42,805 bases of DNA from Bacteroidales bacterium UBA4230. GTDB taxonomy: Bacteria; Bacteroidota; Bacteroidia; Bacteroidales; UBA932. This document shows positions 24,154 through 32,896 of the stretch, piece after piece (the first letter of the stretch is position 1; every line of letters starts with the position of its first letter). The DNA lies in NCBI GenBank assembly GCA_002395605.1, contig DGXO01000044.1, positions 1 to 42,805 of the forward strand, given 5' to 3'. Made by a program: the position numbers and the translations under genes. A model generated the notes under the pieces. That model did not search any database and was not told the DNA's origin. It saw only the letters and a program-made list of their open reading frames with translations.

Positions 24154-25971
24154 TTACTTAACAAAAACGGGCTCAGTTTTACCACGCAGCCACTCCGCAA
24201 CTTCGGCCGGAAGGCGCGGCGCCAGCGTCTCATACACACGCTTGTTGTAGGCGTTGAGCCAGTCTATCTCCTCTTTAGTAAGAAGGGAGACCTCCAGGCA
24301 GGAAGTGTCAAAGTGGCAAAGCGTAAGCGACTCAAAACCAAGCCATGAGCCAAACTCATTGTCACCAACGGGACGGCAAAGCATGGCGTTTTCATGGCGC
24401 ACCCCGTGCATGCCTTCACGGTATAGGCCGGGCTCGTCCGTGGTTATGAAGCCCGGCTGGAACGGAACTGAGTTGATGTTCTGGCGGAACTCGTGGGGGC
24501 CTTCATGTACGCACAGGAAAAAGCCCACGCCGTGCCCCGTACCGTGGCCGAAGTTCCTCTTGAAGCGCCACATGGGCTCACGGGCAAGGATATCCAGATG
24601 GCAGCCGGTGGTTCCGCGCGGGAAAACGGCCATCTCAAGCCCTATATGGCATTTCATCACAAGGGTGTAGTCCTCCCTCTCAAGGGCCGTGCACGGGCCC
24701 AGCGGAACGGTACGCGTAATGTCCGTGGTACCAAACAGGTACTGCCCTCCGGAGTCGCAGAGATACAGCCCGTGCGGCTCAAGTAGCGCAGATCCTTCAC
24801 GGGGAGTGATATAGTGCGGCAGCGCCGCCGACGGCCCGTAAGCCGAAATTGTCTCGAAACTGTCTCCCCTGTAACCCGGGATACGAGCCCGCAGGGAGCC
24901 AAGGTAGCAAGCGGCATCCCACTCGTTGATTCGGCCAGCATTTTTCTCTACCCAGTAAAGGAACTGCTCCATTACAATGCCGTCCTCAAGGTGGGCTTCC
25001 CGCATTCCATCTATCTCCACTGGGTTTTTCACCGCCTTCCAAAGCGGAACCGGCGACACCGTTTCTACAACCTCCGAAAGAAGGTCTCCGTCCTCTATGG
25101 CATCGCGCATGGCGTAATTGAGCTCCGACGGATCTATGCAAATGCGGTCCACTCCGTCCAGCCTTAGTGAAGAGAGCACAAAAGAGACGTTGTCGTACTC
25201 CTGGACGTCTATGCCGTCGGCCGAAAGTTCGTCGAAGCTGGAAGCGGTTTCCGGGTCCGGTTCCTCATAGGCGTCCTTCCTCACAAACCACTTCACATCT
25301 TCAAGAGTGACAAGAAGATACGAGATCACTACGGGGTTATACGCAACATCCTGGCCGCGGACATTGAGAAGCCACGCAATCTGGTCCAGCGAAGAGATGA
25401 AGATGGCATCGGCCCCCTGAAGGACCAGCCACTTGCGAAGACGGTTTATCTTTGCCTCACGGCTCTCCCCCACAAGGTCTTCCCCAAGGGTGATGATGGG
25501 GGTGACAGGGATTGCCGGCCTGTCCTGCCACAGCGGGGAAATGATGTCCGGGACCGGCACAATTATGGCCGAAGGCACGGCCGCCTGTAGCTCCCTTACC
25601 GCCGAAACGCTTTCACAAAGCGCATCCAGGGCAATTGTGGGCTCGTCCAGCTGGAGCGAAGCTATCCACTGCGGAATTGGCACCTGCTCCGGAACGCGCA
25701 TCTTGTGAAGCTCCACGCCGCTTCCGGAAAGCTGCTTCACGGCCTGGATAAAATACCTGGTATCTGTCCAGAGGCCTGCGTGGTCCATGGTTATTACAAG
25801 GTCTCCGCACTCTCCGGTAAAGCCGGAAAGCCACGGAACCTGCTGCCACCGCGGCGCAGGATATTCACTGGCGTGAGGGTCTCCACCCCTAAGCACCAGA
25901 ATGTCCCATTTATTTGAGCGCATGAGCGCCCTTGCCGCCTCTATCCTTTCATAATGAATGTTATCGTCCAT
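24154..25971 (-). CDS. Xaa-Pro aminopeptidase, three-domain M24 type
   Basis: This protein of about 605 residues has two creatinase-like N-terminal domains and a pita-bread M24 catalytic domain, like eukaryotic aminopeptidase P. Metal ligands are seen in LCDSGGQYLFGTTDITRT (two Asp), HGTGHGVGFFLCVHEGPHEF (His), DEPGLYREGMHGVRHENAML (two Glu). It removes the first residue from peptides with proline in position 2, in the cytosol. I chose MDDNIHYERIEAARALMRSN as the start; 17 more codons are open upstream, but they overlap the -7 element at 25992-25999. The gene diverges from the coiled-coil gene. Confidence 0.87.
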   Translation of the reverse strand: MDDNIHYERIEAARALMRSNKWDILVLRGGDPHASEYPAPRWQQVPWLSGFTGECGDLVITMDHAGLWTDTRYFIQAVKQLSGSGVELHKMRVPEQVPIPQWIASLQLDEPTIALDALCESVSAVRELQAAVPSAIIVPVPDIISPLWQDRPAIPVTPIITLGEDLVGESREAKINRLRKWLVLQGADAIFISSLDQIAWLLNVRGQDVAYNPVVISYLLVTLEDVKWFVRKDAYEEPDPETASSFDELSADGIDVQEYDNVSFVLSSLRLDGVDRICIDPSELNYAMRDAIEDGDLLSEVVETVSPVPLWKAVKNPVEIDGMREAHLEDGIVMEQFLYWVEKNAGRINEWDAACYLGSLRARIPGYRGDSFETISAYGPSAALPHYITPREGSALLEPHGLYLCDSGGQYLFGTTDITRTVPLGPCTALEREDYTLVMKCHIGLEMAVFPRGTTGCHLDILAREPMWRFKRNFGHGTGHGVGFFLCVHEGPHEFRQNINSVPFQPGFITTDEPGLYREGMHGVRHENAMLCRPVGDNEFGSWLGFESLTLCHFDTSCLEVSLLTKEEIDWLNAYNKRVYETLAPRLPAEVAEWLRGKTEPVFVK

Positions 25972-25991
25972 ATTTTTGAGCCGATTTTCCA

Positions 25992-26009
25992 CAAATATAA
26001 CTATATTTG
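25992..26009. promoter_or_regulatory. Divergent pair of -7 elements in one palindrome
   Basis: CAAATATA and TATATTTG are separated by AC, so each strand reads TATATTTG, a match to TAnnTTTG. Transcription would start about 14 nt before the aminopeptidase ATG on the minus strand and about 16 nt before the coiled-coil gene ATG on the plus strand. Neither has a clear TTTG -33. Confidence 0.5.
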
Positions 26010-26031
26010 TACAAATTAACACCGAACAATT

Positions 26032-26946
26032 ATGGCAAACGAAGATCCCCTTGAGAGAATTGAACGCGAAGAGCGTGAACGCAAAGAAAAGAAAGGCCCC
26101 CGCACAGTCATGACCATCCTGGCATGCGTGGCCGCAGCCCTGGCGCTTGTGCTTGGATATCTGCTATACCAGAGAAACACCCTTGTGAGCGCCCTTGAAA
26201 ATGAGAAGACGGAGCTTGCACAGCAGATGAAAGACCTCCAGACAGACTTCTCGCAGCTCAGCTCAGACTACGACACCATCAACAGCCAGCTGGACACTTC
26301 CCGTGAACAGGTTGCCCTGCTCATAGAAAAGCTGAACAAAACGGAGGCCACCAACCGCGCCAAAATCCGCCAGTATGAAAAAGAGCTTGGCACCCTCAGG
26401 AGCATCATGAAGGGCTACATAGTCCAGATTGACTCCCTGAACACCCTCAACAAGAAACTCACCGCAGACGCCGCCGCCGCACGCCGTGAAGCCGCCGAGG
26501 CCCGCAGCGCCAACGAGTCACTCACCCAGCAGGTAGAGTCCCTGTCTTCACAGGTTACCGCCGGAAAGGTGCTAAAGGCCCGCGCCATCTCCCTCACCGG
26601 CCACTACAGCAACGACAAAGCCGGAGACCGCCACAGCCGCGTGAAGTACATGGTTGCAGGCCTCACGCTTGTTGAGAATTCCCTGGCCGACCGCGGCCCG
26701 GTGCGCGTGTTCGTCCGCGTGAAAGACCCTGAAGGAATCCTCCTCATGAACAACGAATCCACGGAATTCTCCGTTGGCGGAGAAGTGATGCAGGCAACCG
26801 CCTCCCGTGAGGTTGACTACGAGGGCGCTGAGGTAGACATGTCCATCTACATCAACGACATCCAGGAATTCGTGAAGGGCGTATACACCCTTGAGGTGTA
26901 CACGGAAAAGAGCCTGCTTGGCCGCGCCGAATGCATGCTCAGGTAG
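26032..26946 (+). CDS. Membrane-anchored coiled-coil protein of unknown function
   Basis: This is a 304-residue protein. A charged N-terminus (LERIEREERERKEKKGPRTV) precedes one membrane segment (about residues 26-46, ILACVAAALALVLGYLLY). A coiled coil of about 130 residues follows (ENEKTELAQQMKDL, ANESLTQQVESLSSQ). The last 120 residues form a beta-rich domain (LKARAISLTGHYSNDKAGDR, VRVFVRVKDPEGILL). The charge pattern places the coiled coil in the periplasm. I know no named function. hemW starts 1 bp after its stop, so both are cotranscribed. Confidence 0.7.
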   Translation: MANEDPLERIEREERERKEKKGPRTVMTILACVAAALALVLGYLLYQRNTLVSALENEKTELAQQMKDLQTDFSQLSSDYDTINSQLDTSREQVALLIEKLNKTEATNRAKIRQYEKELGTLRSIMKGYIVQIDSLNTLNKKLTADAAAARREAAEARSANESLTQQVESLSSQVTAGKVLKARAISLTGHYSNDKAGDRHSRVKYMVAGLTLVENSLADRGPVRVFVRVKDPEGILLMNNESTEFSVGGEVMQATASREVDYEGAEVDMSIYINDIQEFVKGVYTLEVYTEKSLLGRAECMLR

Positions 26947-26947
26947 T

Positions 26948-28024
26948 ATGATCTACATTCACGTACCCTTTTGCAAGAGCTTTTGCACCTACTGCGACTT
27001 CTACTCCGAAATCCCGCAGGAAGGCATGTTTGAGGCCTACACAAAGGCTGTCTGCAAGGAAATAAAGGAAAGGGCCGGGGAGATGGACTCCACTCTCCCC
27101 ACCCTTTACTTTGGAGGCGGCACCCCCAGCGTGCTTCCGCTCCAGGACCTCACTAGGATCCTCCTTGCCCTTGAGGAATGCGGCCATGGCGGGCCCTATG
27201 CCGAATTCACCATGGAAGTGAATCCTGAAGACATTGTGGAAAAGGGGCTCCCCTACCTCGAAAGCCTCAGGATGCTGGGGTGCAACAGGATAAGCATCGG
27301 CCTGCAGTCCCTGGACGACGACCTCCTCCGGTGGATGAACCGCCGCCACAACGCAGAACACGCAAAAAAGGCCGTACAAATGGCAAGGGAGGCCGGTTTC
27401 GAGAACATCAGCGTAGACCTTATCTTCGGCCTTTCGGTACTTAAGGACCAGGTGTGGGAACGCACCATAGACGAAACCCTGGAGTTGCAGCCGGAGCACA
27501 TTTCCTGCTACCAGCTCACCGTAGAGGGAGACAGCGTGCTCGCCCACAGGCTGGAAGCCGGGGAATATGAAGAGGCGTCGGAGGAACAGTGCGCCCTCCA
27601 GTACAACCTCCTTTGCCGAAAACTCCATGCGGCAGGGTACACTCACTATGAGATATCAAACTTCGCCAAGCCCGGCTTCGAGGCCAAGCACAACGGCGGA
27701 TACTGGCAGCGCCGCCCCTACGTTGGGCTCGGTCCTTCGGCCCATTCCTTCAGCGGCAAGGGCCGAAGCTGGAACAGCGAGGAGATCTCCGGATACACCC
27801 GCTCAGAGGAATCCCTAAGCGTGGAAGACGAGTTTGTGGAAACCCTGATGCTGAGCCTAAGGACCGCCCGCGGAGCAGACGCCGAATTTGTGGAGGCCAA
27901 CTGCAAGGCGTCGGATATCCAAAGGCTGATAGATGAAGGCGCGCTGGTGAAAACCGGCCGCCGCTACCGCATCCCGGAAAACAGGTTTTTTGTTAGCGAC
28001 GAAATAATAAGGGAACTGATATGA
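26948..28024 (+). CDS. hemW: Radical SAM heme chaperone HemW (HemN-like)
   Basis: This 358-residue protein begins MIYIHVPFCKSFCTYCDFYS with the CxxxCxxC iron-sulfur motif right at the N-terminus. FGGGTPSVL, EVNPEDI, LGCNRISIGLQSLDD and NISVDLIFGL follow in the order found in the family. The C-terminal HemN-like domain has HYEISNFAKPGFEAKHN and YVGLGPSAHSF. HemW-type proteins bind heme and are thought to deliver it; they lack the extra N-terminal part of real HemN. I set the start at the ATG at 26948 because the motif follows directly. The ATGA overlap with the next gene indicates coupling. Confidence 0.85.
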   Translation: MIYIHVPFCKSFCTYCDFYSEIPQEGMFEAYTKAVCKEIKERAGEMDSTLPTLYFGGGTPSVLPLQDLTRILLALEECGHGGPYAEFTMEVNPEDIVEKGLPYLESLRMLGCNRISIGLQSLDDDLLRWMNRRHNAEHAKKAVQMAREAGFENISVDLIFGLSVLKDQVWERTIDETLELQPEHISCYQLTVEGDSVLAHRLEAGEYEEASEEQCALQYNLLCRKLHAAGYTHYEISNFAKPGFEAKHNGGYWQRRPYVGLGPSAHSFSGKGRSWNSEEISGYTRSEESLSVEDEFVETLMLSLRTARGADAEFVEANCKASDIQRLIDEGALVKTGRRYRIPENRFFVSDEIIRELI

Positions 28025-28491
28025 CATACCTCAGAAGAGCAGTCAAATACTTTGTCCAGATAGTGATTATCTTTGGACTCATCATTGGAATCCTCATGCT
28101 AAGCGGCATGGTTTCCAAGGATGTGGCGGTGGCTTTCCGTAACGGCTGGAGCTCCATTTGGATGATACTGGGGCTGTTTGCGGCAATGAGCCTCATCTAC
28201 CCCTACTTCGGCTACGGCAAGCGCCGCATCCGCGCCACCGGGGACCCTGCCCCCATGTGGGAAAAGATTGACGAAGCCATGGAGTCAAGGGGGTACGTTT
28301 TTTGCGGCAACACTCCTGAAGGCGGCCGGAAATACAGGCTTACAAACGTGGTCAACCGTGCCGCCCGCATGTGGGAAGACACCCTTACAATTGAATCAGT
28401 ATTAGGCGGGTTTGAAATAGAGGGCCTTGTGAGGGACCTCTCCCGCGCAGTAATGTCTATAGACCGTAAAATTAATGACTATGGCAACTGA
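28021..28491 (+). CDS. Small two-segment membrane protein
   Basis: This is a 156-residue protein of unknown function. Two membrane segments (about residues 12-30, VQIVIIFGLIIGILMLSG, and 45-62, IWMILGLFAAMSLIYPYF) are followed by a cytosolic domain of about 90 residues with KIDEAMESRGYVFCGNTPEG and EDTLTIESVLGGFEIEGL. It overlaps hemW by 4 bp and its end overlaps the DUF2007 gene, so it belongs to the same transcript. Confidence 0.7.
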   Translation: MTYLRRAVKYFVQIVIIFGLIIGILMLSGMVSKDVAVAFRNGWSSIWMILGLFAAMSLIYPYFGYGKRRIRATGDPAPMWEKIDEAMESRGYVFCGNTPEGGRKYRLTNVVNRAARMWEDTLTIESVLGGFEIEGLVRDLSRAVMSIDRKINDYGN

Positions 28492-28708
28492 CACCCAAAA
28501 ATTCAAGACTGTGGCCACCTTCTCCGAGAAGGTCCAGGCCGACATGTGCGTCGCACTCCTTGGAGACAACGGCATTCCCGCCGGCGTGTTCGGCGCAGAC
28601 TCCTCCTACCCTTCCCTGGGCTATTCCAGGCCCATAGAAGTAAAAGTAAACGAGAACGACTACGAGGCCGCTATGAGCATCCTGGCAGCCTCCCGCAAAG
28701 CCGAATAA
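28475..28708 (+). CDS. DUF2007-type small protein
   Basis: This 77-residue protein fits the DUF2007 family, small ferredoxin-fold proteins of uncertain role. It reads FKTVATFSEKVQADMCVALL and ends in IEVKVNENDYEAAMSILAAS. Members are named putative signal-transducing proteins, with no proven job. The start may be the first ATG (28475) or the second (28481). The last 49 bp overlap tail to tail with the DUF3109 gene on the other strand. Confidence 0.75.
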   Translation: MTMATDTQKFKTVATFSEKVQADMCVALLGDNGIPAGVFGADSSYPSLGYSRPIEVKVNENDYEAAMSILAASRKAE

Positions 28709-29268
28709 AATTCGGCCCCAAAGGCATCTGTAAGCGGCCCGCGGAGGAATTCGTATACACGGATTCCTTCGCGGCGCCCTTTTTCATAGGCGTCCTTGCA
28801 GATATGCCAGCGGTGAAGGTTGAGGCCAACCCTGCCGCCGCCAAGGTCTACAACGCGGATGGGATAAAGGGAGCATGAGATGGGCTTGCGGAAAGTCCCT
28901 ATGCCCTTGCAGAACTGGCGCTCTATGGCGCAGAAACAGTTTCCGGCGTCATCAAAATGGCAGTAGGCGCATTCTTCGCTGCCCGGGACTACGGGAGTCA
29001 CAAGGTCCCCGTCACGGTCTATCTCAAAAAAGCCCTTGGCATCTATGGTATCGCGCCCCTTTTGCGTCATGAGCGGAGAATACACCTGATAGTTGGCCTC
29101 CAGGGGTTCCAGTTCCTCTTCCTTCAGCGGCGCCCCGCTGTCTCCAATGATGCAGCAGCAGCCCTTGCAAACGGGGTAGTCGCAGGCGAAATACTCCAGG
29201 ATGACATCCTCCGATACAAGGACATCACCTATTTCTATTATGGTGCCGAAAGAAGAAGGTTTACTCAT
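28660..29268 (-). CDS. DUF3109 family cysteine-rich protein
   Basis: This 202-residue protein matches DUF3109, typical of Bacteroidetes. Conserved features are CDYPVCKGCCCIIGDSGAPL near residue 29, CAYCHFDDAGNCFCAIERQF and FRKPISCSLYPIRV. The many conserved cysteines suggest a metal or Fe-S site, but no function is known. Its start overlaps the stop of the M16-like gene by 4 bp, and its end overlaps the DUF2007 gene. Confidence 0.83.
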   Translation of the reverse strand: MSKPSSFGTIIEIGDVLVSEDVILEYFACDYPVCKGCCCIIGDSGAPLKEEELEPLEANYQVYSPLMTQKGRDTIDAKGFFEIDRDGDLVTPVVPGSEECAYCHFDDAGNCFCAIERQFCKGIGTFRKPISCSLYPIRVVDLGGGRVGLNLHRWHICKDAYEKGRREGIRVYEFLRGPLTDAFGAEFYSALREAARMLIAAS

Positions 29269-31754
29269 TGCACAATGTATTCTACAAGACCGCCGGAGGA
29301 AATGTTTCCAAGGAAGCCGCGCACCTTGTCGGGGGTTATTGCCCCTATGCTTTCGGCGTATCTGGAATTGATGTCCTTGTTTATGGAGTAGCGCGCCACC
29401 TGGGCCGAAGTGAAGCCCTCCGGGGAAGCCATCTGGCCTTTTACGCTTTCCATGAGGGCGCTTTTCCAGGCCTGGACATCGGCCTGGGCGGGAAGACGCT
29501 TGGAGGCCTTGGCAATGGCGGAACGCACGGCCGTGAGCGCCTTTGTGACATCCTGGTCTTTTATGTCTGCGGGAAGGTTTTCAAGGGGCACGGGCCTGCA
29601 GGAAATCTCCATATAGAAGCGCTCCTGCGGGTGAGGCATGGGGCCCACGGCGACATCGGCCGTAAACCCGTACGGGGCAAGCTCCCACATGAGGAACTGC
29701 TTCATGGCCCTGGCGGCTACATGGGACAGGTAGAAGTTGTCCGATGTCAGGGATATGGGGGCTTCCATCACCACATTTATTCCGCTGGGGCCCTTGTCTC
29801 CGGTGACGGTGAGGGTGCCTGTGACAGGCTTGAAATCCACATTGCGCCTTGGAGTGGAGCCCTTTTGCACGGAAAAGCCGCCTATGTACTTGCACAGCAG
29901 GCGTTTCACCACGCCGGTTTCAAGGTCTCCGGAAAGAATCAGGATGCCGTCGTTGAGGCGCGCAAAACGGTCTGAGTAGAAGGTTTCGGCCTTGTCCTGA
30001 GTATCCGGCGTAAGCGCTCCGGCGTGCTGGGAATAGCGGAATCCGGGGTGAAGGTTCCTGTACACAATGTCTTCGGCCGAAGGCTCTTTCATGTCATTGA
30101 CGGCCGAATAACGCTGGAATTCCTGACGGTTTGGCTCACGCTCCCAGAACAGCGCCAGGAGGGACTTCATGAGGATGGAGAGCCTCCCTGAAGGCGCCTT
30201 GCCGCTTATTACCATGCCGTTAAGGTGGACATCGGCCTGCATGGAAACGCCGTTTACCTCAAGGATGTCCCGGAAAACGGGCGCAGGAATGCCGCCGACG
30301 TTGTACAGGGACAGCATGGGGCCGATATGCCCGCCTTCCCCTTCCTGGAGGTCCGGGATCTGGGACAGGCCGCCGTTAAGGACTAGGGCGTAATTGAACA
30401 TGCCGGAGCCCTTCACCTCTTTGTACACTACACGTACGCCGTTGGAGAAGGTCCAGAGGGTGCCTCCCGAAACGGGATCCGCTTTTTCCTTCTGGATACG
30501 GACCTTGGACATGAGGAAATTAAGGCCGGAGGTGTCCTGCCGGTGCCAGGAATAATCTCCCTCTGAGGGCACTGCAAGGGCGTTGTTGTAAGTGGCGTTA
30601 TACACCATGAAGGCCTCTGCGGGGTCCAGGGTATCCTTGGCGGTGAGCCCCAGGGTGAGGTTGTTCTCCCCTGCAAGGAGGGCCGAAGCGAACTTGCCGA
30701 AAAGCCTGGCCTCGGTTTCCTCAGGGATGTTTTTCCGGGCGAAAAGACGCACCCTCTCCCCGGCAGGGGCAAGGTTGGCGCCATAAAGGAAATGGTCTAT
30801 GCAGGGGTTTATCTTGTCTTCCATTTTTGCGGCCTCCGACAGAAGGCGGGGACGGATAACCTCCTTGGCGTCGGAGAATTCCTGCACGCCCACGCCCTTT
30901 GAGTCTATTGTGGCAAGCGTACGGGCCATGACCCTGAGGGCGGCGTCCTCCTGCCCGGGAAGCACCGACGCCTTTACGGTGTAGAGCTCGTCTCCGCGGT
31001 AGTCGCAGCTTCTGACAGCCCTGAAGTCTATGCCCGCACAGTTGATTCCGGCCTTGGCAAAGTCAATCTCCAGCCTGTGCCTCAGGAGTTCCAGGAATTC
31101 CATGCCGAAAATGTCCGTCACAAGGGCCTGGGCCGTGTTCATGAAGATGTCCGGAATGCGGTTTCCGGCATACGTGACAGACACCGAGCCCACGCTGTCA
31201 ATGGCAAAGTCCAGTTTTGCTGGCTGCGACGGGTTCCACTCGTACTTTGGGGCCGGCCCCGGAGCATCCAGCTTTTTCACAAGCATTGAGAAGATATCCA
31301 TCTTCTTCCTGAGCTCTGCGGTGGGCTCAACGTCTCCGGACACCACTATAGCCTGCGGCACGCTGGTCTGGGCCATCTTTGAGAAAGTGTAGAGGAGCAT
31401 GGAGTCAAGGACGTCCTTCCTGTAAATGGGAACGTCCTGGAAGGAGTATATGGTGGAGCCGTCACGGCCGGAGACATAGCCTTCCGGGGAGGGGCCCACT
31501 CCCATCCTTGCAAGAAAGGCCGAAGACAGGCCCTCACGCTTATAATCTGTAAGGGAATCTCCTTTCTGGACCAGCGCGATGGAAGCGTATCCCTTTTTGA
31601 GGGGGGCCTTCACAATATAGTACGAAGCGTCACAACCAAGCTTCCCTACCTCTATGGAAGGGTCTATGGAAAGGGGCGGTAACTGCTGGGCTGGCACAAT
31701 TATTGCGTAAAAAAGCCCGGCAAACAGTGGAAATATGCTTTTGAGTATATTCAC
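29265..31754 (-). CDS. Exported M16-like (insulinase fold) protein without the zinc motif
   Basis: This is an 829-residue protein with a signal peptide (MNILKSIFPLFAGLFYAIIV, ending in PAQ). Two M16-like halves are visible (GYASIALVQKGDSLTDYKRE near the start; TLWTFSNGVRVVYKEVKGSG near residue 420). At the site of the usual HxxEH the first half reads GLSSAFLARMG and the second EGGHIGPMLSL, so no zinc site is seen. It may be a non-catalytic partner of an active M16 protease, as in other heterodimeric pairs, but no active one is in the window. The start is GTG, only 4 nt after a -7 element, which suggests a leaderless mRNA. Confidence 0.75.
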   Translation of the reverse strand: MNILKSIFPLFAGLFYAIIVPAQQLPPLSIDPSIEVGKLGCDASYYIVKAPLKKGYASIALVQKGDSLTDYKREGLSSAFLARMGVGPSPEGYVSGRDGSTIYSFQDVPIYRKDVLDSMLLYTFSKMAQTSVPQAIVVSGDVEPTAELRKKMDIFSMLVKKLDAPGPAPKYEWNPSQPAKLDFAIDSVGSVSVTYAGNRIPDIFMNTAQALVTDIFGMEFLELLRHRLEIDFAKAGINCAGIDFRAVRSCDYRGDELYTVKASVLPGQEDAALRVMARTLATIDSKGVGVQEFSDAKEVIRPRLLSEAAKMEDKINPCIDHFLYGANLAPAGERVRLFARKNIPEETEARLFGKFASALLAGENNLTLGLTAKDTLDPAEAFMVYNATYNNALAVPSEGDYSWHRQDTSGLNFLMSKVRIQKEKADPVSGGTLWTFSNGVRVVYKEVKGSGMFNYALVLNGGLSQIPDLQEGEGGHIGPMLSLYNVGGIPAPVFRDILEVNGVSMQADVHLNGMVISGKAPSGRLSILMKSLLALFWEREPNRQEFQRYSAVNDMKEPSAEDIVYRNLHPGFRYSQHAGALTPDTQDKAETFYSDRFARLNDGILILSGDLETGVVKRLLCKYIGGFSVQKGSTPRRNVDFKPVTGTLTVTGDKGPSGINVVMEAPISLTSDNFYLSHVAARAMKQFLMWELAPYGFTADVAVGPMPHPQERFYMEISCRPVPLENLPADIKDQDVTKALTAVRSAIAKASKRLPAQADVQAWKSALMESVKGQMASPEGFTSAQVARYSINKDINSRYAESIGAITPDKVRGFLGNISSGGLVEYIVQ

Positions 31755-31758
31755 GATG

Positions 31759-31791
31759 CAAAGTTACAATTTAAATTGCTATATTTGCAAC
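31759..31791 (-). promoter_or_regulatory. Promoter of the M16-like gene
   Basis: The minus strand has GTTG at 31788-31791, 21 nt, then TAACTTTG at 31759-31766. The -7 ends 4 nt before the GTG start, so the transcript would start at or next to the start codon. Confidence 0.5.
31780..31787 (+). promoter_or_regulatory. -7 element of the TPR gene
   Basis: The plus strand reads TATATTTG, 43 nt before the ATG at 31831. It overlaps the promoter of the divergent gene, so the two starts may compete. Confidence 0.5.
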
Positions 31792-31830
31792 TTACGCGCC
31801 ACTTGAAAACAAATTAAACACCTAAAGGAT

Positions 31831-32763
31831 ATGAAAAAGTTATTAGTAGTATTCGCAGCTCTGAGCCTTTCCTTCAGCTTAATGGCCCAGGATTTCAATG
31901 CAGCAGTGGAAACCTTCAACCAGGCCGCCCAGGCAGAGGAAAAAACCGAGGCCCTCAAGCTCTTCAAAGAGGCTTACACCCAGTTTGTAGCCTGCGGTGA
32001 AGAGGCCGACGCCCTTGAAAAAGTTCAGGAACTCAAGGACATCATCCCCGCTTATGCCGTAGCAGTTGCAAAGGAAAGCATAAGCGCAAAGGATTATGAC
32101 GCCGCAATCGTGGCCCTTGAAGCCGCCGCGGCAGACTGCGCTGAATTCGGCGCAGAGGAAAAGGCCGCAGAGGTCAAGGAGCTGTTCGGCTTCACCTACA
32201 AGGCTGCCGCCAAGAAGGCTCTTGGAGCAAAGGATGCCGCTACCGCTTTCACAAACCTTAAAAAGAGCGTGGAGTATGACCCCGCAGACGGTGAGGCCCA
32301 GTTCCTCCTTGGCCGTATTCTCCTGAGCTCCGGCAAAATAGATGAAGCAAAGGCCGCATTTGAAATTGCCGCCGCAAACGGCAAGGAAGCAGACGTCAAG
32401 AAGCAGTTGTTCAACTACTACTACAACAACGGCCAGAAGAAGCAGCAGGCCAAGCAGTACGCAGACGCCGTGGAGCTTTACAAATCGGCCCTGGAAGTGG
32501 ACCCTGAACCCGACAAACCCGCTATCTTCTTCAAGATGGGTATCAGCTACGGCGCCCTTGGCAAGAAGGCCGAACAAAATGAAGCCCTCAAGAAGTATGT
32601 AGCCGCAGACGCTGATGCCGCCGCCAACGACGACATCCTCCTCACCATCGCCCAGAACGCCGTCGCCCTCAAGGACGCAGACACCGCCAAGGAGTTCTAC
32701 GGCAAGCTTGTTAATAGCAAAAACGAGAACTACGCCAAGCAGGCAAAGGAATACCTCAAGTAG
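31831..32763 (+). CDS. Exported TPR-repeat protein
   Basis: This 310-residue protein has a signal peptide (MKKLLVVFAALSLSFSLMAQ). The mature part is helical, rich in Ala and Lys, with TPR-like repeats: AFTNLKKSVEYDPADGEAQF, LLSSGKIDEAKAAFEIAAAN, YADAVELYKSALEVDPEPDK and YGALGKKAEQNEALKKYVA. It is probably a periplasmic scaffold for protein contacts, but no partner is visible. It is transcribed alone, with a small gap to the lactonase gene that contains a long hairpin. Confidence 0.75.
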   Translation: MKKLLVVFAALSLSFSLMAQDFNAAVETFNQAAQAEEKTEALKLFKEAYTQFVACGEEADALEKVQELKDIIPAYAVAVAKESISAKDYDAAIVALEAAAADCAEFGAEEKAAEVKELFGFTYKAAAKKALGAKDAATAFTNLKKSVEYDPADGEAQFLLGRILLSSGKIDEAKAAFEIAAANGKEADVKKQLFNYYYNNGQKKQQAKQYADAVELYKSALEVDPEPDKPAIFFKMGISYGALGKKAEQNEALKKYVAADADAAANDDILLTIAQNAVALKDADTAKEFYGKLVNSKNENYAKQAKEYLK

Positions 32764-32819
32764 CATCCCTCTATAGTTCTCCCCTTGTGGTGTTAGCTAT
32801 CAACCTGACACACAATCAC

Positions 32820-32865
32820 TTACAGAAACTTCTACTAGAACTTTTTCTGGTAGAAGTTTCTGTAA
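32820..32865. repeat. Long perfect hairpin between the TPR and lactonase genes
   Basis: The 16-bp arms TTACAGAAACTTCTAC (32820-32835) and GTAGAAGTTTCTGTAA (32850-32865) are perfectly inverted. With one T-G pair the stem grows to 21 bp with a 4-nt loop. No T-run follows on either strand. It may act as an RNA end structure for the TPR mRNA or as an operator before the lactonase gene. Confidence 0.75.
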
Positions 32866-32896
32866 ATAACAGACAATCAGAACCTTAACCTCCACC

